Source of the DNA: an uncultured Rickettsiales bacterium
GTDB taxonomy: Bacteria; Pseudomonadota; Alphaproteobacteria; Rs-D84
Length of the DNA: 35,795 nt
Assembly (NCBI GenBank): GCA_900550495.1
Contig: URSJ01000010.1
Location: 1-35,795, forward strand
Direction: 5' to 3'
Under the pieces are notes generated by a model. The model worked only from the letters and a program-made list of their open reading frames with translations, did not search any database and was not told the DNA's origin. Numbering within the stretch: the stretch's first letter is position 1; the number at the start of each line of letters is the position of its first letter. Of the stretch, positions 14,320-22,895 are shown in pieces. Position numbers and translations under genes: made by a program.

Positions 14320-14532
14320 CTATTTTTCGCCGGCGTGGCGGGCGGTCGATAATGCTGTTCGCAAGGACTGTGACGCAATCTGACGAATTTTTGGCGCAAA
14401 TGTTCGCATATTCATCGCGTCAGCAACACGGTCGGCGAAAAGTTGCGCAATATATTCAATTTGTGTCGGAGCGACGATAAATACTTCGCTGCTGATATCT
14501 GATTGTTTTAACTGATGAATTGGTTCTCGCAT
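14320..14532 (-). CDS. Small hypothetical protein (70 aa)
   Basis: A short frame starting MREPIHQLKQ. It is probably helical, with Ala- and Arg-rich segments (QLFADRVADAMN, QSLRTALSTARHAGEK) and no signal peptide or membrane segment. Coding is supported by a good ribosome binding site (AGAGGG, 6 nt before the ATG) and by a minus-strand promoter at 14600-14627. It is transcribed divergently from secA. I do not recognise the family. The helical middle (APTQIEYIAQLFADRV) could be a small scaffold or regulator, but no function can be assigned. Confidence 0.55.
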   Translation of the reverse strand: MREPIHQLKQSDISSEVFIVAPTQIEYIAQLFADRVADAMNMRTFAPKIRQIASQSLRTALSTARHAGEK

Positions 14533-14599
14533 TATTGCCCTCTGCTCTTGATATTATGGGAAAATATCCCGGTTGCCACTTGTTTGTTTTGTTATCTGC

Positions 14600-14627
14600 A
14601 TTATATCATAAAGTATCTTGACCGCAA
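14600..14627 (-). promoter_or_regulatory. Promoter for the 70-aa gene
   Basis: On the minus strand, TTGCGG (14622-14627), 16 bp, TATAAT (14600-14605) with a TG extension. It overlaps the -35 region of the secA promoter, so the two divergent promoters probably compete. Confidence 0.5.
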
Positions 14628-14646
14628 GGTGCAAAATTGCTATAAA
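14618..14646 (+). promoter_or_regulatory. Promoter of secA
   Basis: TTGACC (14618-14623), 17-bp spacer, TATAAA (14641-14646), 27 bp before the secA start codon. Confidence 0.75.
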
Positions 14647-14672
14647 TCTGGGGAAAAAGACAAGGAAAAGTT

Positions 14673-17288
14673 ATGTTAAAAAATATTATTTCAAAAGTAT
14701 TAGGTTCAGCAAATGACCGTTTGGTAAAATCATACGATAAAACGGTGTCGCTGATAAATGATTTAGAGCCGAAATATCACGCAATGACAGATGACCAATT
14801 GCGCGAACAAACACAGAAATTGCGGACTCGCCTGCAGTCGGGCGAAAAAGAAAAGAACGTGTTACCAGATGCGTTTGCATTGGTGCGCGAGGCGTCAGTT
14901 CGCACAATCGGCCTGCGTCACTTTAATGTCCAGATGATTGGTGGTATGGTTTTGACCGGTGGTCAAATTGCCGAAATGAAAACTGGCGAAGGAAAAACAC
15001 TGGTTGCAACATTGGCATTGTTTTTAAAGGCGTTGCACGGTCGAGGTGCGCACTTGATTACGGTCAACGATTATTTGGCGGCGCGTGACGCCAATTGGAT
15101 GGGCCAGGTTTATCGTTTCTTGGGCCTGACAATCGGAATAATCCAGCACGATATGACTGATGATGAACGTCGTGCAGCATACGCGTGTGATATTACGTAT
15201 GTGACAAATTCTGAACTTGGGTTTGATTATCTGCGCGATAATATGAAATTTTCCAAGGCACAACAAGTTTTACGACCACTGTATTTCGCAATTGTTGACG
15301 AAGTGGACAGTATTTTGATTGATGAAGCACGCACTCCGTTGATTATTTCTGGGCCGTCCGAAGATACCAGTGAACTGTATGCCCAGGTTGACGCGGTCGT
15401 CGCACAGTTGTCGCCGTCTGATTTCAAGAAAGACGAAAAAGACCGCCACGTCACATTGACAGAACCTGGTGTTGATACAATCACACGTCTGTTAAAAGAC
15501 GCGGGGGTTTTGGTTGGTGATAATCTGTATGCGTCTGAAAATGCGGCGGTGGTTATGCATGTGCAGCAATCATTATTGGCACATCATCTGTATCAGAAAA
15601 ATGTAAACTATGTTGTTCGCGATGGCGAGGTTTTGATTGTCGATGAATTTACTGGGCGCGTGATGACCGGTCGTCGTTTTGGACGCGGCCTGCACCAGGC
15701 GATAGAGGCCAAGGAACACGTAAAAGTTCAACCTGAAAATCAGACGGTGTCCAGTATTTCATATCAGAATCTGTTCCGTTTGTATGAAACGCTGGCTGGC
15801 ATGACTGGAACAGCAATGACCGAGACCGCCGAATTTGAAGAAATTTACAAGTTGCGTGTGGTGTCTATTCCGACAAATCGTCCGGTGGCGCGCATTGACC
15901 ATCACGACGAAATCTATCGCAACAAAGATGAGAAATATGACGCAATTATTAAACAGATTCAGGATTGTATGGCGCGAAAACAGCCGGTCTTGGTTGGGAC
16001 TGTTTCAATTGAAAAATCTGAAGAATTGGCGACAATTGTGCGCAAGAAATTAGGAATCAATCCAGCGGTCTTGAACGCAAAGCACCACGAATCCGAAGCA
16101 AAAATCGTATCCCAGGCTGGTGCACCTGGTGCAGTCACAATCGCAACAAATATGGCTGGACGTGGAACCGATATTAAATTGGGTGGAAATGCCGAAGATT
16201 TGATTGCCGAATTGGACACCGATGCACCAGATTACGAGGCTAAAAAACAAGAAATATACGACCGTATTGAACAGAATAAAAAGATGGTCTTGGACGCAGG
16301 TGGTCTGTATGTAATTGGAACAGAACGTCACGAATCGCGTCGTATTGATAACCAGTTGCGTGGACGAAGTGGCCGTCAAGGTGACCCAGGTGATTCTAAA
16401 TTCTTTTTGGCACTGGACGATGATTTGATGCGTATCTTTGGTGCGGCGCGTTTGAACGGTATGCTGACAACGTTGGGACTGAAACCAGGCGAGGCAATCA
16501 CGCACCCATGGATAACCAAGGCGTTGGAAAAGGCACAAAAGCGCGTAGAGGCACGCTATTTTGAGGCACGTAAAGAATTGCTGAAATACGATGACGTGAT
16601 GAATGAACAGCGTGGTGTGGTCTATAAACAGCGCGATGATTTGATGACAAGCGAAGACCTGGCCCCGTTGGCGCGTGAAATGATTGGTGATGTGGTTGAA
16701 ATCATCTGTGAAAATAATATTCCAGAAAAATCACACCCGATGGATTGGAATATTGCAGGAATTCACGATTCAATGTTGCGTGCATTTGCACTGGACATAA
16801 CCGATATTGAAAAATGGAAAACAGACGAAGACATTACTGAACACAAGGCGTATGAAGTTTTGTATAACCTGGCTATGCGTCGCTATAACACCCAGGCGGA
16901 AAAATATGGCCCTGAATTGATGCAGATGGCGTCGCGCCAAATGATGTTGGGGGCATTGGACGCGGTATGGAAACGTCACTTGCAACAGATGGACTATTTG
17001 CAGACAGCGATTGGCCTGCGTGGGTATGCCCAGAAAAACCCGTTGTATGAATATAAACGCGAAGCGTTGGAATTGTTCAAAAATACAATCAACAATTTCA
17101 AAATTATGTCAGTATCGTATATATCGCGTATGGAACTGACACGCGCAGATGTTGATGCAACTGAACAACAGCGTGCCCAGCACGACGCAACGTTGAACAA
17201 GGCGTCTGGAATGGACGCGCGTCGTAATGCACCCTGCCCGTGCGGTTCTGGATTAAAATACAAGCACTGTTGTGGAAAATTACATTAA
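14673..17288 (+). CDS. secA: Preprotein translocase ATPase SecA
   Basis: SecA powers export of unfolded preproteins through SecYEG. At 871 aa the length is normal. Walker A is MKTGEGKTLVATL (about residues 102-114), and the DEAD-type Walker B is VDEVDSILIDEARTPLIISG. The second nucleotide-binding fold carries NMAGRGTDIKLGG and RGRSGRQGDPGDSKF. The C-terminal SecB- and zinc-binding motif CPCGSGLKYKHCC is complete. AAGGA precedes the ATG. It has its own promoter and terminator. SecA is the expected exporter of the large signal-peptide proteins in this window. Confidence 0.98.
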   Translation: MLKNIISKVLGSANDRLVKSYDKTVSLINDLEPKYHAMTDDQLREQTQKLRTRLQSGEKEKNVLPDAFALVREASVRTIGLRHFNVQMIGGMVLTGGQIAEMKTGEGKTLVATLALFLKALHGRGAHLITVNDYLAARDANWMGQVYRFLGLTIGIIQHDMTDDERRAAYACDITYVTNSELGFDYLRDNMKFSKAQQVLRPLYFAIVDEVDSILIDEARTPLIISGPSEDTSELYAQVDAVVAQLSPSDFKKDEKDRHVTLTEPGVDTITRLLKDAGVLVGDNLYASENAAVVMHVQQSLLAHHLYQKNVNYVVRDGEVLIVDEFTGRVMTGRRFGRGLHQAIEAKEHVKVQPENQTVSSISYQNLFRLYETLAGMTGTAMTETAEFEEIYKLRVVSIPTNRPVARIDHHDEIYRNKDEKYDAIIKQIQDCMARKQPVLVGTVSIEKSEELATIVRKKLGINPAVLNAKHHESEAKIVSQAGAPGAVTIATNMAGRGTDIKLGGNAEDLIAELDTDAPDYEAKKQEIYDRIEQNKKMVLDAGGLYVIGTERHESRRIDNQLRGRSGRQGDPGDSKFFLALDDDLMRIFGAARLNGMLTTLGLKPGEAITHPWITKALEKAQKRVEARYFEARKELLKYDDVMNEQRGVVYKQRDDLMTSEDLAPLAREMIGDVVEIICENNIPEKSHPMDWNIAGIHDSMLRAFALDITDIEKWKTDEDITEHKAYEVLYNLAMRRYNTQAEKYGPELMQMASRQMMLGALDAVWKRHLQQMDYLQTAIGLRGYAQKNPLYEYKREALELFKNTINNFKIMSVSYISRMELTRADVDATEQQRAQHDATLNKASGMDARRNAPCPCGSGLKYKHCCGKLH

Positions 17289-17295
17289 CACGAAT

Positions 17296-17317
17296 GCCCC
17301 CAAACGGGGGCGTTTTT
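17296..17317 (+). terminator. Intrinsic terminator of secA
   Basis: GCCCCC (17296-17301), loop AAAC, GGGGGC (17306-17311), then GTTTTT, 8 bp past the stop codon. Confidence 0.9.
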
Positions 17318-17392
17318 GTTGTCAATAGAAAAATCTACATTTTGATAAATATCTGGTTGCGACTTTGGGGTTAATTTTGCTATCGTGGCGAC

Positions 17393-20300
17393 ATGGAAAG
17401 TCAATTCGTTCATCTTCGGACACATACAATGTTGTCAATGGGGCTGGGCACAATAAAAATCAAGAAAATTCCTGATTTGTGTCGCGGGGCTGGTATGTCG
17501 GCGTGTGCGTTGACAGACACTAATTTGATGTCTGGCTGTGCCGAGTTTTCAGATGTTATGCCGTCGGCCAAGTTACAGCCGATAATCGGTGTGGAACTGT
17601 CACTGAACCAGCATACGGCCGATCCAAAGATTCTGCGTGCGGGATCGCTGTCCAAGATTGTGTTGTTGGCGCAAAATCATGATGGGTATTTGAACCTGTG
17701 TGAACTCAGTCGAATCATGTATATGCGCACAGACAATCATCATCTGGGGCCATACGTTACGCTTGAAGAACTGGCGTCACACGCAGGTGGGGTAATTTGT
17801 CTGTCGGGGGCGCACACTGGGCCAATCGGCATGGCGATTTTGAACGCACAAAATGCCGCTGCGCGCACGTATGCGAAACAATTTTTGGATATATTTGGTG
17901 ACCGATTCTATATGGAAATTCAGCGTCACGGTTTAACAGATGAAATTAAAACAGAACCAGAATTTTTAAATATCGCACGCGAATTAAATATCCCAATTGT
18001 TGCGACAAATGATGTTGCGTTTGCCACCGCGTCAGATTACGAGGCCGAAGATGCCCTGTCCTGTGTCCTGGGCCAGACCAAGGTTATTGACCCTGATCGC
18101 CCGCGCAAATCGTCCGAGCAGTATTTTAAATCGCCCCAAGAAATGGCCGAGATTTTTTCTGACCTGCCCGAAGCAATAGAGAATACCACAGAAATCGCAC
18201 GCCGTTGTGGTTTTATGGTCAATGTTCATGAAAAACCATTGTTGCCACGATTTGGCGATGATTTGGAACACGAATGTCAGATGTTGCGTGACAATACTAT
18301 GAATGGGTTGGCTGCCCGGCTGCGCGACCAGGGTATTACTGATACACAGCCATATTATGACCAGGCAGAATTTGAACTGGGCGTAATTATAAATATGGGA
18401 TTCCCGGGGTATTTCCTGATTGTTGCGGACTATATTGATTGGTGCCGTAAAAACGACGTCTTGACCGGCCCTGGGCGTGGATCTGGTGCTGGGTCAATCG
18501 TGGCGTGGGCATTGGGAATTACGCATGTAAATCCGCTGAAATATGGATTACTGTTTGAACGATTCTTGAACCCAGACCGTATTTCAATGCCCGATTTTGA
18601 CGTTGATTTTGAGCCAACGGGGATAGAACGCGTGTTGGCATATATTTGTGATAAATATGGACATGATTCGGTGTGCCGTATTATTACTTTTGGCAGTTTG
18701 CAGGCCCGCGGCGCGATTCGTGATATTGGGCGCGTATATGGAATCCCATATTCTAAATCAGACCGTTTGTCTAAACTGATTCCCCAGGACGCCAAGAAAT
18801 TAAAAGATGCGGTGGACACATCGTCTGAAATGCAATATATATTGCGAACTGATGAAGATATGAACAAGGTCGTCACAATCGCTGAAGCATTAGAGGGCTC
18901 TTTGCGTAATCTGGGACAACATGCGTGTGGTGTTGTTATTGGTGACCGACCAACAACAAAAATCGCGCCGGTTTATCGCGACCCGGCAAATGCCTTGCCG
19001 TCGTGCCAGTTTGACGGACACTATTTGGAATCAGCCGGTTTGATTAAATTTGACTTTCTGGGGTTAGAAACACTGGTTGTGTTAAAGTATGCAGTGCGAT
19101 TGATTCAACAGACGCGCGGAATCAATGTAAACCTGGACGAAATACCGGTTGATGATGCCAAGACAATGGCATTATGGCAACGGGGACAGACCGAAGGCAT
19201 ATTCCAATTTGATGCCGTGTTTGTTCAGCAAACATTGCGGAAAATGCACCCGACTAGTTTCTTGGAAATATCGGCATTGAATGCATTGAACCGTCCGGGG
19301 CCTATTGCGTTTATTCCACAATTTATTGCCCGTATGCACGGCGAAGAAAAAATTGAATATGTTCACCCCAAGGCCGAACCGATATTAAAAGAAACCTATG
19401 GAATTATTGTTTATCAAGAACAAGTTATGATGCTGACGCGTGCGTTAGCAGGATTTACTCGCGGTCAATCCGATACTGTGCGCAAGGCGATGGGCAAAAA
19501 GAAACTGGACCTGTTGGCACAATTAGAAGTGAAATTCTTGGACGGTTGCGAACAGGAAAATACCTTGAATCGTGAACAGGCCAAAGACCTGTGGGAAAAG
19601 TTCAAAGAATTTGCAAAATATGCATTTAATAAATCGCATGCAATTGCGTATTCAATTGTCGCAAACCAGTGCGCGTATTTAAAGGCGAACTTTACACCCG
19701 AATTCTTGGCGGCATCAATGTCAAGTAATCTGAACGATACTGACCAGTTGGCACTGTTTGTTGATGATGCCAAGGCGAATTTTAATATTCAAATTGTTCC
19801 ACCTGATATAAATCAGAGTGAGTCATTATTTACTGTGCGTGATGGAAAAATTATTTACGCTCTGGCGGCGATAAAGGGGGTCGGGACGGCGGCAACCGAT
19901 GCGATTGTCGCAGAACGCAATGCGAACGGTAAATTCAAAAATCTGACTGATTTTGCAAAACGGTGTGCACCAATTATGAACAAGCGTATCTTAGAAGCGT
20001 TTGCCAAGGTCGGCGTTTTGGATTCACTGTGTTCGAATCGCGCGGCGATATTTATGAATGCTGATGCGATTTTGTCGTATGCGGCAAAATCCAAAGATGG
20101 CGCGAATACACTGTCACTGTTTGCTAATACTGTTGAAGACGATGTTGCCGAAAACAGATTGTTGAAAAATCTGCCGCGAACGGCACCATGGACATTTGGC
20201 CAGCGACTGGAAAACGAATTGTCTGCACTAGGGTTTTATATTTCAGCGCACCCATTGGACCAGTATAAGCATTTGATACAGCGGGCAAAGTTAGCCACCA

Positions 20301-20803
20301 GTGTAACACTGGTTGATATGGGCGACAGAAAACCTGTGCAAATCGCTGCAAATGTGAATTCTTTTTCGCGTCGACGGACCAAGACAGGCAAGGATATGAT
20401 AACAATAAATGCCTCAGACAGTTTTGGTAATATTGATGCTGTTGCGTTTGGTGATATGGCGTCGACGTTTGCTCAGATTTTATCCACAGAAAACGTAGTT
20501 TTGATTTCTGGAAAAACATCGGCACGCGATGACAGGGTGTCTATTTTTGTTGACTCTATTACACCGTTGGCGCAGTGGGTGGCAAAGATTGCACGTAAAT
20601 TGACGTTGGAAATTTATAACAAAGATGTTTTGCCAGCGGTTAAAAAGGCGTTGATTTCATTGCCACACGGCGCAACGCGTGTGGTCTTGAATTTGCATGG
20701 CGCAGACCAGACGGCGTCTGTTGCGTTGCCGACGGGCGTTGAATTGGGCGCGACAACGGCCAAGGATTTAATCGGTTTGGGTATCAAGGTTGAAATAGAA
20801 TGA
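17393..20803 (+). CDS. dnaE: DNA polymerase III alpha subunit
   Basis: This is the replicative polymerase catalytic subunit, 1136 aa. An N-terminal PHP domain starts FVHLRTHTMLS; its later motif reads ALTDTNLM instead of TDHGN, as in proteobacterial DnaE with an inactive PHP site. The polymerase palm has GPGRGSGAGSIVAW and the catalytic aspartates in PDFDVDF. The fingers/tau-binding region contains QEQVM and GFTRGQSD, with helix-hairpin-helix sequence IKGVGTAATDAI and a C-terminal OB domain (KTGKDMITINASDSFGNIDAVAF). No ribosome binding site is visible. A weak promoter (TTGCGA 17357-17362, CTATCG 17380-17385) would give an almost leaderless message. It overlaps rsmH by 4 bases. Confidence 0.97.
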   Translation: MESQFVHLRTHTMLSMGLGTIKIKKIPDLCRGAGMSACALTDTNLMSGCAEFSDVMPSAKLQPIIGVELSLNQHTADPKILRAGSLSKIVLLAQNHDGYLNLCELSRIMYMRTDNHHLGPYVTLEELASHAGGVICLSGAHTGPIGMAILNAQNAAARTYAKQFLDIFGDRFYMEIQRHGLTDEIKTEPEFLNIARELNIPIVATNDVAFATASDYEAEDALSCVLGQTKVIDPDRPRKSSEQYFKSPQEMAEIFSDLPEAIENTTEIARRCGFMVNVHEKPLLPRFGDDLEHECQMLRDNTMNGLAARLRDQGITDTQPYYDQAEFELGVIINMGFPGYFLIVADYIDWCRKNDVLTGPGRGSGAGSIVAWALGITHVNPLKYGLLFERFLNPDRISMPDFDVDFEPTGIERVLAYICDKYGHDSVCRIITFGSLQARGAIRDIGRVYGIPYSKSDRLSKLIPQDAKKLKDAVDTSSEMQYILRTDEDMNKVVTIAEALEGSLRNLGQHACGVVIGDRPTTKIAPVYRDPANALPSCQFDGHYLESAGLIKFDFLGLETLVVLKYAVRLIQQTRGINVNLDEIPVDDAKTMALWQRGQTEGIFQFDAVFVQQTLRKMHPTSFLEISALNALNRPGPIAFIPQFIARMHGEEKIEYVHPKAEPILKETYGIIVYQEQVMMLTRALAGFTRGQSDTVRKAMGKKKLDLLAQLEVKFLDGCEQENTLNREQAKDLWEKFKEFAKYAFNKSHAIAYSIVANQCAYLKANFTPEFLAASMSSNLNDTDQLALFVDDAKANFNIQIVPPDINQSESLFTVRDGKIIYALAAIKGVGTAATDAIVAERNANGKFKNLTDFAKRCAPIMNKRILEAFAKVGVLDSLCSNRAAIFMNADAILSYAAKSKDGANTLSLFANTVEDDVAENRLLKNLPRTAPWTFGQRLENELSALGFYISAHPLDQYKHLIQRAKLATSVTLVDMGDRKPVQIAANVNSFSRRRTKTGKDMITINASDSFGNIDAVAFGDMASTFAQILSTENVVLISGKTSARDDRVSIFVDSITPLAQWVAKIARKLTLEIYNKDVLPAVKKALISLPHGATRVVLNLHGADQTASVALPTGVELGATTAKDLIGLGIKVEIE

Positions 20804-21645
20804 TGGAAAAGCATATTCCTGTTTTGTTGGGCGCGGTGATGGATGTCTTGGGCGATGTTCAAGGTATGCACATATTGGACGCAACATTTGGTGCTGGGGG
20901 GTATTCACGTGCATTTTTAAATGCGGGTGCGTCGGTGGTGGCGTTTGACCGTGACCCAAATGTTCGCCCAGACGCAATGTGCGCCGAATTTGGCAATCGC
21001 TTTACATTTGTGCCCCGCCCTTTTTCGGAAATGTCGGAAATTGATGACATGTTTGACGCAATTGTGTTTGATTTGGGGATATCGTCAATGCAGATTGATA
21101 TTGCATCGCGTGGTTTTTCATTTCGCGCAGACGCGCCACTGGATATGCGGATGTCTGAATCTGGTAAAACGGCGGCAGAATTGATTAATGAGTTATCTGT
21201 GCCTGATTTAACGCGTATCTTACGCGAATATGGTGATGTGAAAAAGGCGGCGATAATTGCAAATGCGATAAAACGTGTTGCACCACGCACAACATTTGCA
21301 TTGCGTGATTTGATTTATAATCCGCACGATATTGCGCCAGTGTTTCAGGCATTACGTATCGCTGTTAATGATGAAATGGGCGAGATAAGACGCGCCTTGG
21401 ACGCAGTGCCTGATAGGTTGCGTCCAGGGGGCAAGTGTATATGTGTAACATTTCATTCGCTGGAAGACAGGATTGTTAAAAATACGTTCCGCACGTGGAC
21501 AACTGTGGCTGGCGACCCACGTATGCCCGTGGTTGCCAAGCCGGCCTTTCAGGCATTGCGCCCCCAGACACCAAGTGATGTTGAATTGGCGCATAATCCA
21601 CGTGCACGCAGTGCGCATATGCGTGCAGTCGTAAAATCATATTGA
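20800..21645 (+). CDS. rsmH: 16S rRNA m4C1402 N4-methyltransferase RsmH (MraW)
   Basis: RsmH methylates N4 of cytidine 1402 in the ribosomal P site. The 281-aa product begins MEKHIPVLLGAVMDVL. It has the SAM-binding DATFGAGGYSRAFL (about residues 26-39), VAFDRDP, the hallmark FDLGISSMQID and ASRGFSFRADAPLDMRM, and the C-terminal FHSLEDRIVKNTFR. The initiation site is ATGATGG: the ATG at 20800 overlaps the dnaE TGA stop, and a second ATG at 20803 is equally possible, so translation is coupled. rsmH usually leads the division/cell-wall cluster with mraZ and ftsL; here it is instead attached to dnaE, and no ftsL or ftsI follows. Confidence 0.96.
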   Translation: MMEKHIPVLLGAVMDVLGDVQGMHILDATFGAGGYSRAFLNAGASVVAFDRDPNVRPDAMCAEFGNRFTFVPRPFSEMSEIDDMFDAIVFDLGISSMQIDIASRGFSFRADAPLDMRMSESGKTAAELINELSVPDLTRILREYGDVKKAAIIANAIKRVAPRTTFALRDLIYNPHDIAPVFQALRIAVNDEMGEIRRALDAVPDRLRPGGKCICVTFHSLEDRIVKNTFRTWTTVAGDPRMPVVAKPAFQALRPQTPSDVELAHNPRARSAHMRAVVKSY

Positions 21646-21700
21646 CCACATATGGCTAATTTTTGTAAAATCGTCGTTGAAAGAAAGGGAAAGGAAAAAA

Positions 21701-22198
21701 ATGAAAAAAGTTTTAGCGTTATTTTTGGGATTGTTACCAACGTCGGTGTTGGCAAATCCAGCATGTCCAGTGTGCACAATTGCAATTGGCGCATCATTGG
21801 AAATCGCGCGCCAGTTGGGCGTCCCAGACAGCGTTGTCGGTCTGTGGGCCGGTGCGCTGTTGACACTGTTGGGATATTGGGCGATTAAACTCTGTGACAA
21901 GCGTGGCTGGAATTGGCGCGGTCGTAATCCAATGTTAATAATTTTATCGGTGGCCATGATAGGTTTTGTTTACATGGGGCGGGTGCAATATAATCCCCAG
22001 GTAATTTGTGGCACATTCACAATGGACCCTGTATTGTTCGGAACGATTTGTGGTGCGGTGTTGTTCATCGCGGTTGAAAAACTGTATGATTGGATGAAGG
22101 CGCACAATGGTGGCCACGCACACTTTCCATTTGAAAAAGTTGTTTTGCCGTTGGTTGTCTTGGCATTAGCCAGTTGGGCAATGATAATTTGCTTGTAA
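21701..22198 (+). CDS. Membrane protein of unknown function with N-terminal CPVC motif
   Basis: A 165-aa protein. An N-terminal signal-like segment (KKVLALFLGLLPTSVLA) is followed at once by NPACPVCTIAIG and then three further hydrophobic segments (about residues 47-65, 77-93 and 109-125), plus a C-terminal one (LPLVVLALASWAMIICL). The CxxC next to the membrane suggests thiol-disulphide exchange or metal binding, perhaps with the Cys residues at ICGTF and TICGAV. The start at 21701 is chosen because GGAAAGGAAAAAA precedes it; an in-frame ATG lies 24 bp upstream but lacks a ribosome binding site. The next gene begins 13 bp later and is probably co-transcribed. I do not recognise a named family. 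Confidence 0.8.
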   Translation: MKKVLALFLGLLPTSVLANPACPVCTIAIGASLEIARQLGVPDSVVGLWAGALLTLLGYWAIKLCDKRGWNWRGRNPMLIILSVAMIGFVYMGRVQYNPQVICGTFTMDPVLFGTICGAVLFIAVEKLYDWMKAHNGGHAHFPFEKVVLPLVVLALASWAMIICL

Positions 22199-22211
22199 AG
22201 GAGAATAAAAA

Positions 22212-22832
22212 ATGAAACGCGATAATAAAAAAATGACGCTGGACGAAATGATTCAAAAAGTTGACCAGTCAAAAAAGGTAAATCCGCTGGATTTATCGTC
22301 TGACCAAGATTTGACCATTGCGCTGATGAATTTGGTATCATTGGAAGAGCATTTCTTTTTCAGCGGCGCAAAAACACGCAAGACAGGTTTTTATGATATG
22401 ATAAATACTGTGCGTGAAATGCGCAAGGAACTGATGAAGCGTATCGTAAAACCATCATCAGCCGAAAATGGCGAGGTGTGGTGTATTTCAAAGCATCTGT
22501 TGGCTGCGTCAATGCGTTTGATGGAGGTTGGAACCAAGGCTCTGGGCGCTGGTAACACCAAGGACGCATATGACCTGTTTAACAAGTCATATGATTTGTA
22601 TTCTTTGTTCTGGGGTATCAATATGAATCTGATTGATTTGACCGGTGTAAAACAGGCCGTTCCCGATTTTTATGATGGGGCATTAGCCCAGTGTTCTTTA
22701 AAGACGGACGCAGTGCCAGCAAAAAAATCAAAACGCGCACAACAGACAGTTTCTGCCCCAGCAGAATCAAAGTCTGCGGTTCGCAAATTGGGAGATTGGG
22801 TAAAAAATGCAGTGAATTGCTGTATTGAATAA
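22212..22832 (+). CDS. Cytoplasmic helical protein of unknown function
   Basis: A 206-aa protein without signal peptide or membrane segments. Long amphipathic helices dominate (MTLDEMIQKVDQSKK, YDMINTVREMRKELMKRIV, CISKHLLAASMRLMEVGTKAL, AYDLFNKSYDLYSLFWGINM), with a TPR-like look in the central part. The C-terminal 50 residues are Lys/Ala/Ser-rich and probably disordered, ending WVKNAVNCCIE. AAAGGAGAA precedes the ATG. The 13-bp gap to the CPVC membrane protein suggests a two-gene unit whose products may act together. Function unknown. Confidence 0.82.
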   Translation: MKRDNKKMTLDEMIQKVDQSKKVNPLDLSSDQDLTIALMNLVSLEEHFFFSGAKTRKTGFYDMINTVREMRKELMKRIVKPSSAENGEVWCISKHLLAASMRLMEVGTKALGAGNTKDAYDLFNKSYDLYSLFWGINMNLIDLTGVKQAVPDFYDGALAQCSLKTDAVPAKKSKRAQQTVSAPAESKSAVRKLGDWVKNAVNCCIE

Positions 22833-22840
22833 ATTCGGTG

Positions 22841-22870
22841 TTGATTCACACGGTGTGAAAGTGATACAAT
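22841..22870 (+). promoter_or_regulatory. Promoter with palindromic operator candidate
   Basis: TTGATT (22841-22846), 18-bp spacer, TACAAT (22865-22870). The perfect palindrome TTCACACGGTGTGAA occupies 22845-22859, inside the spacer, where a bound repressor would block RNA polymerase. The -10 box overlaps the in-frame ATG at 22869, so translation should start at 22896. Confidence 0.55.
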
Positions 22871-22895
22871 GCAAATCAAAGAGAGAACTAAACTA

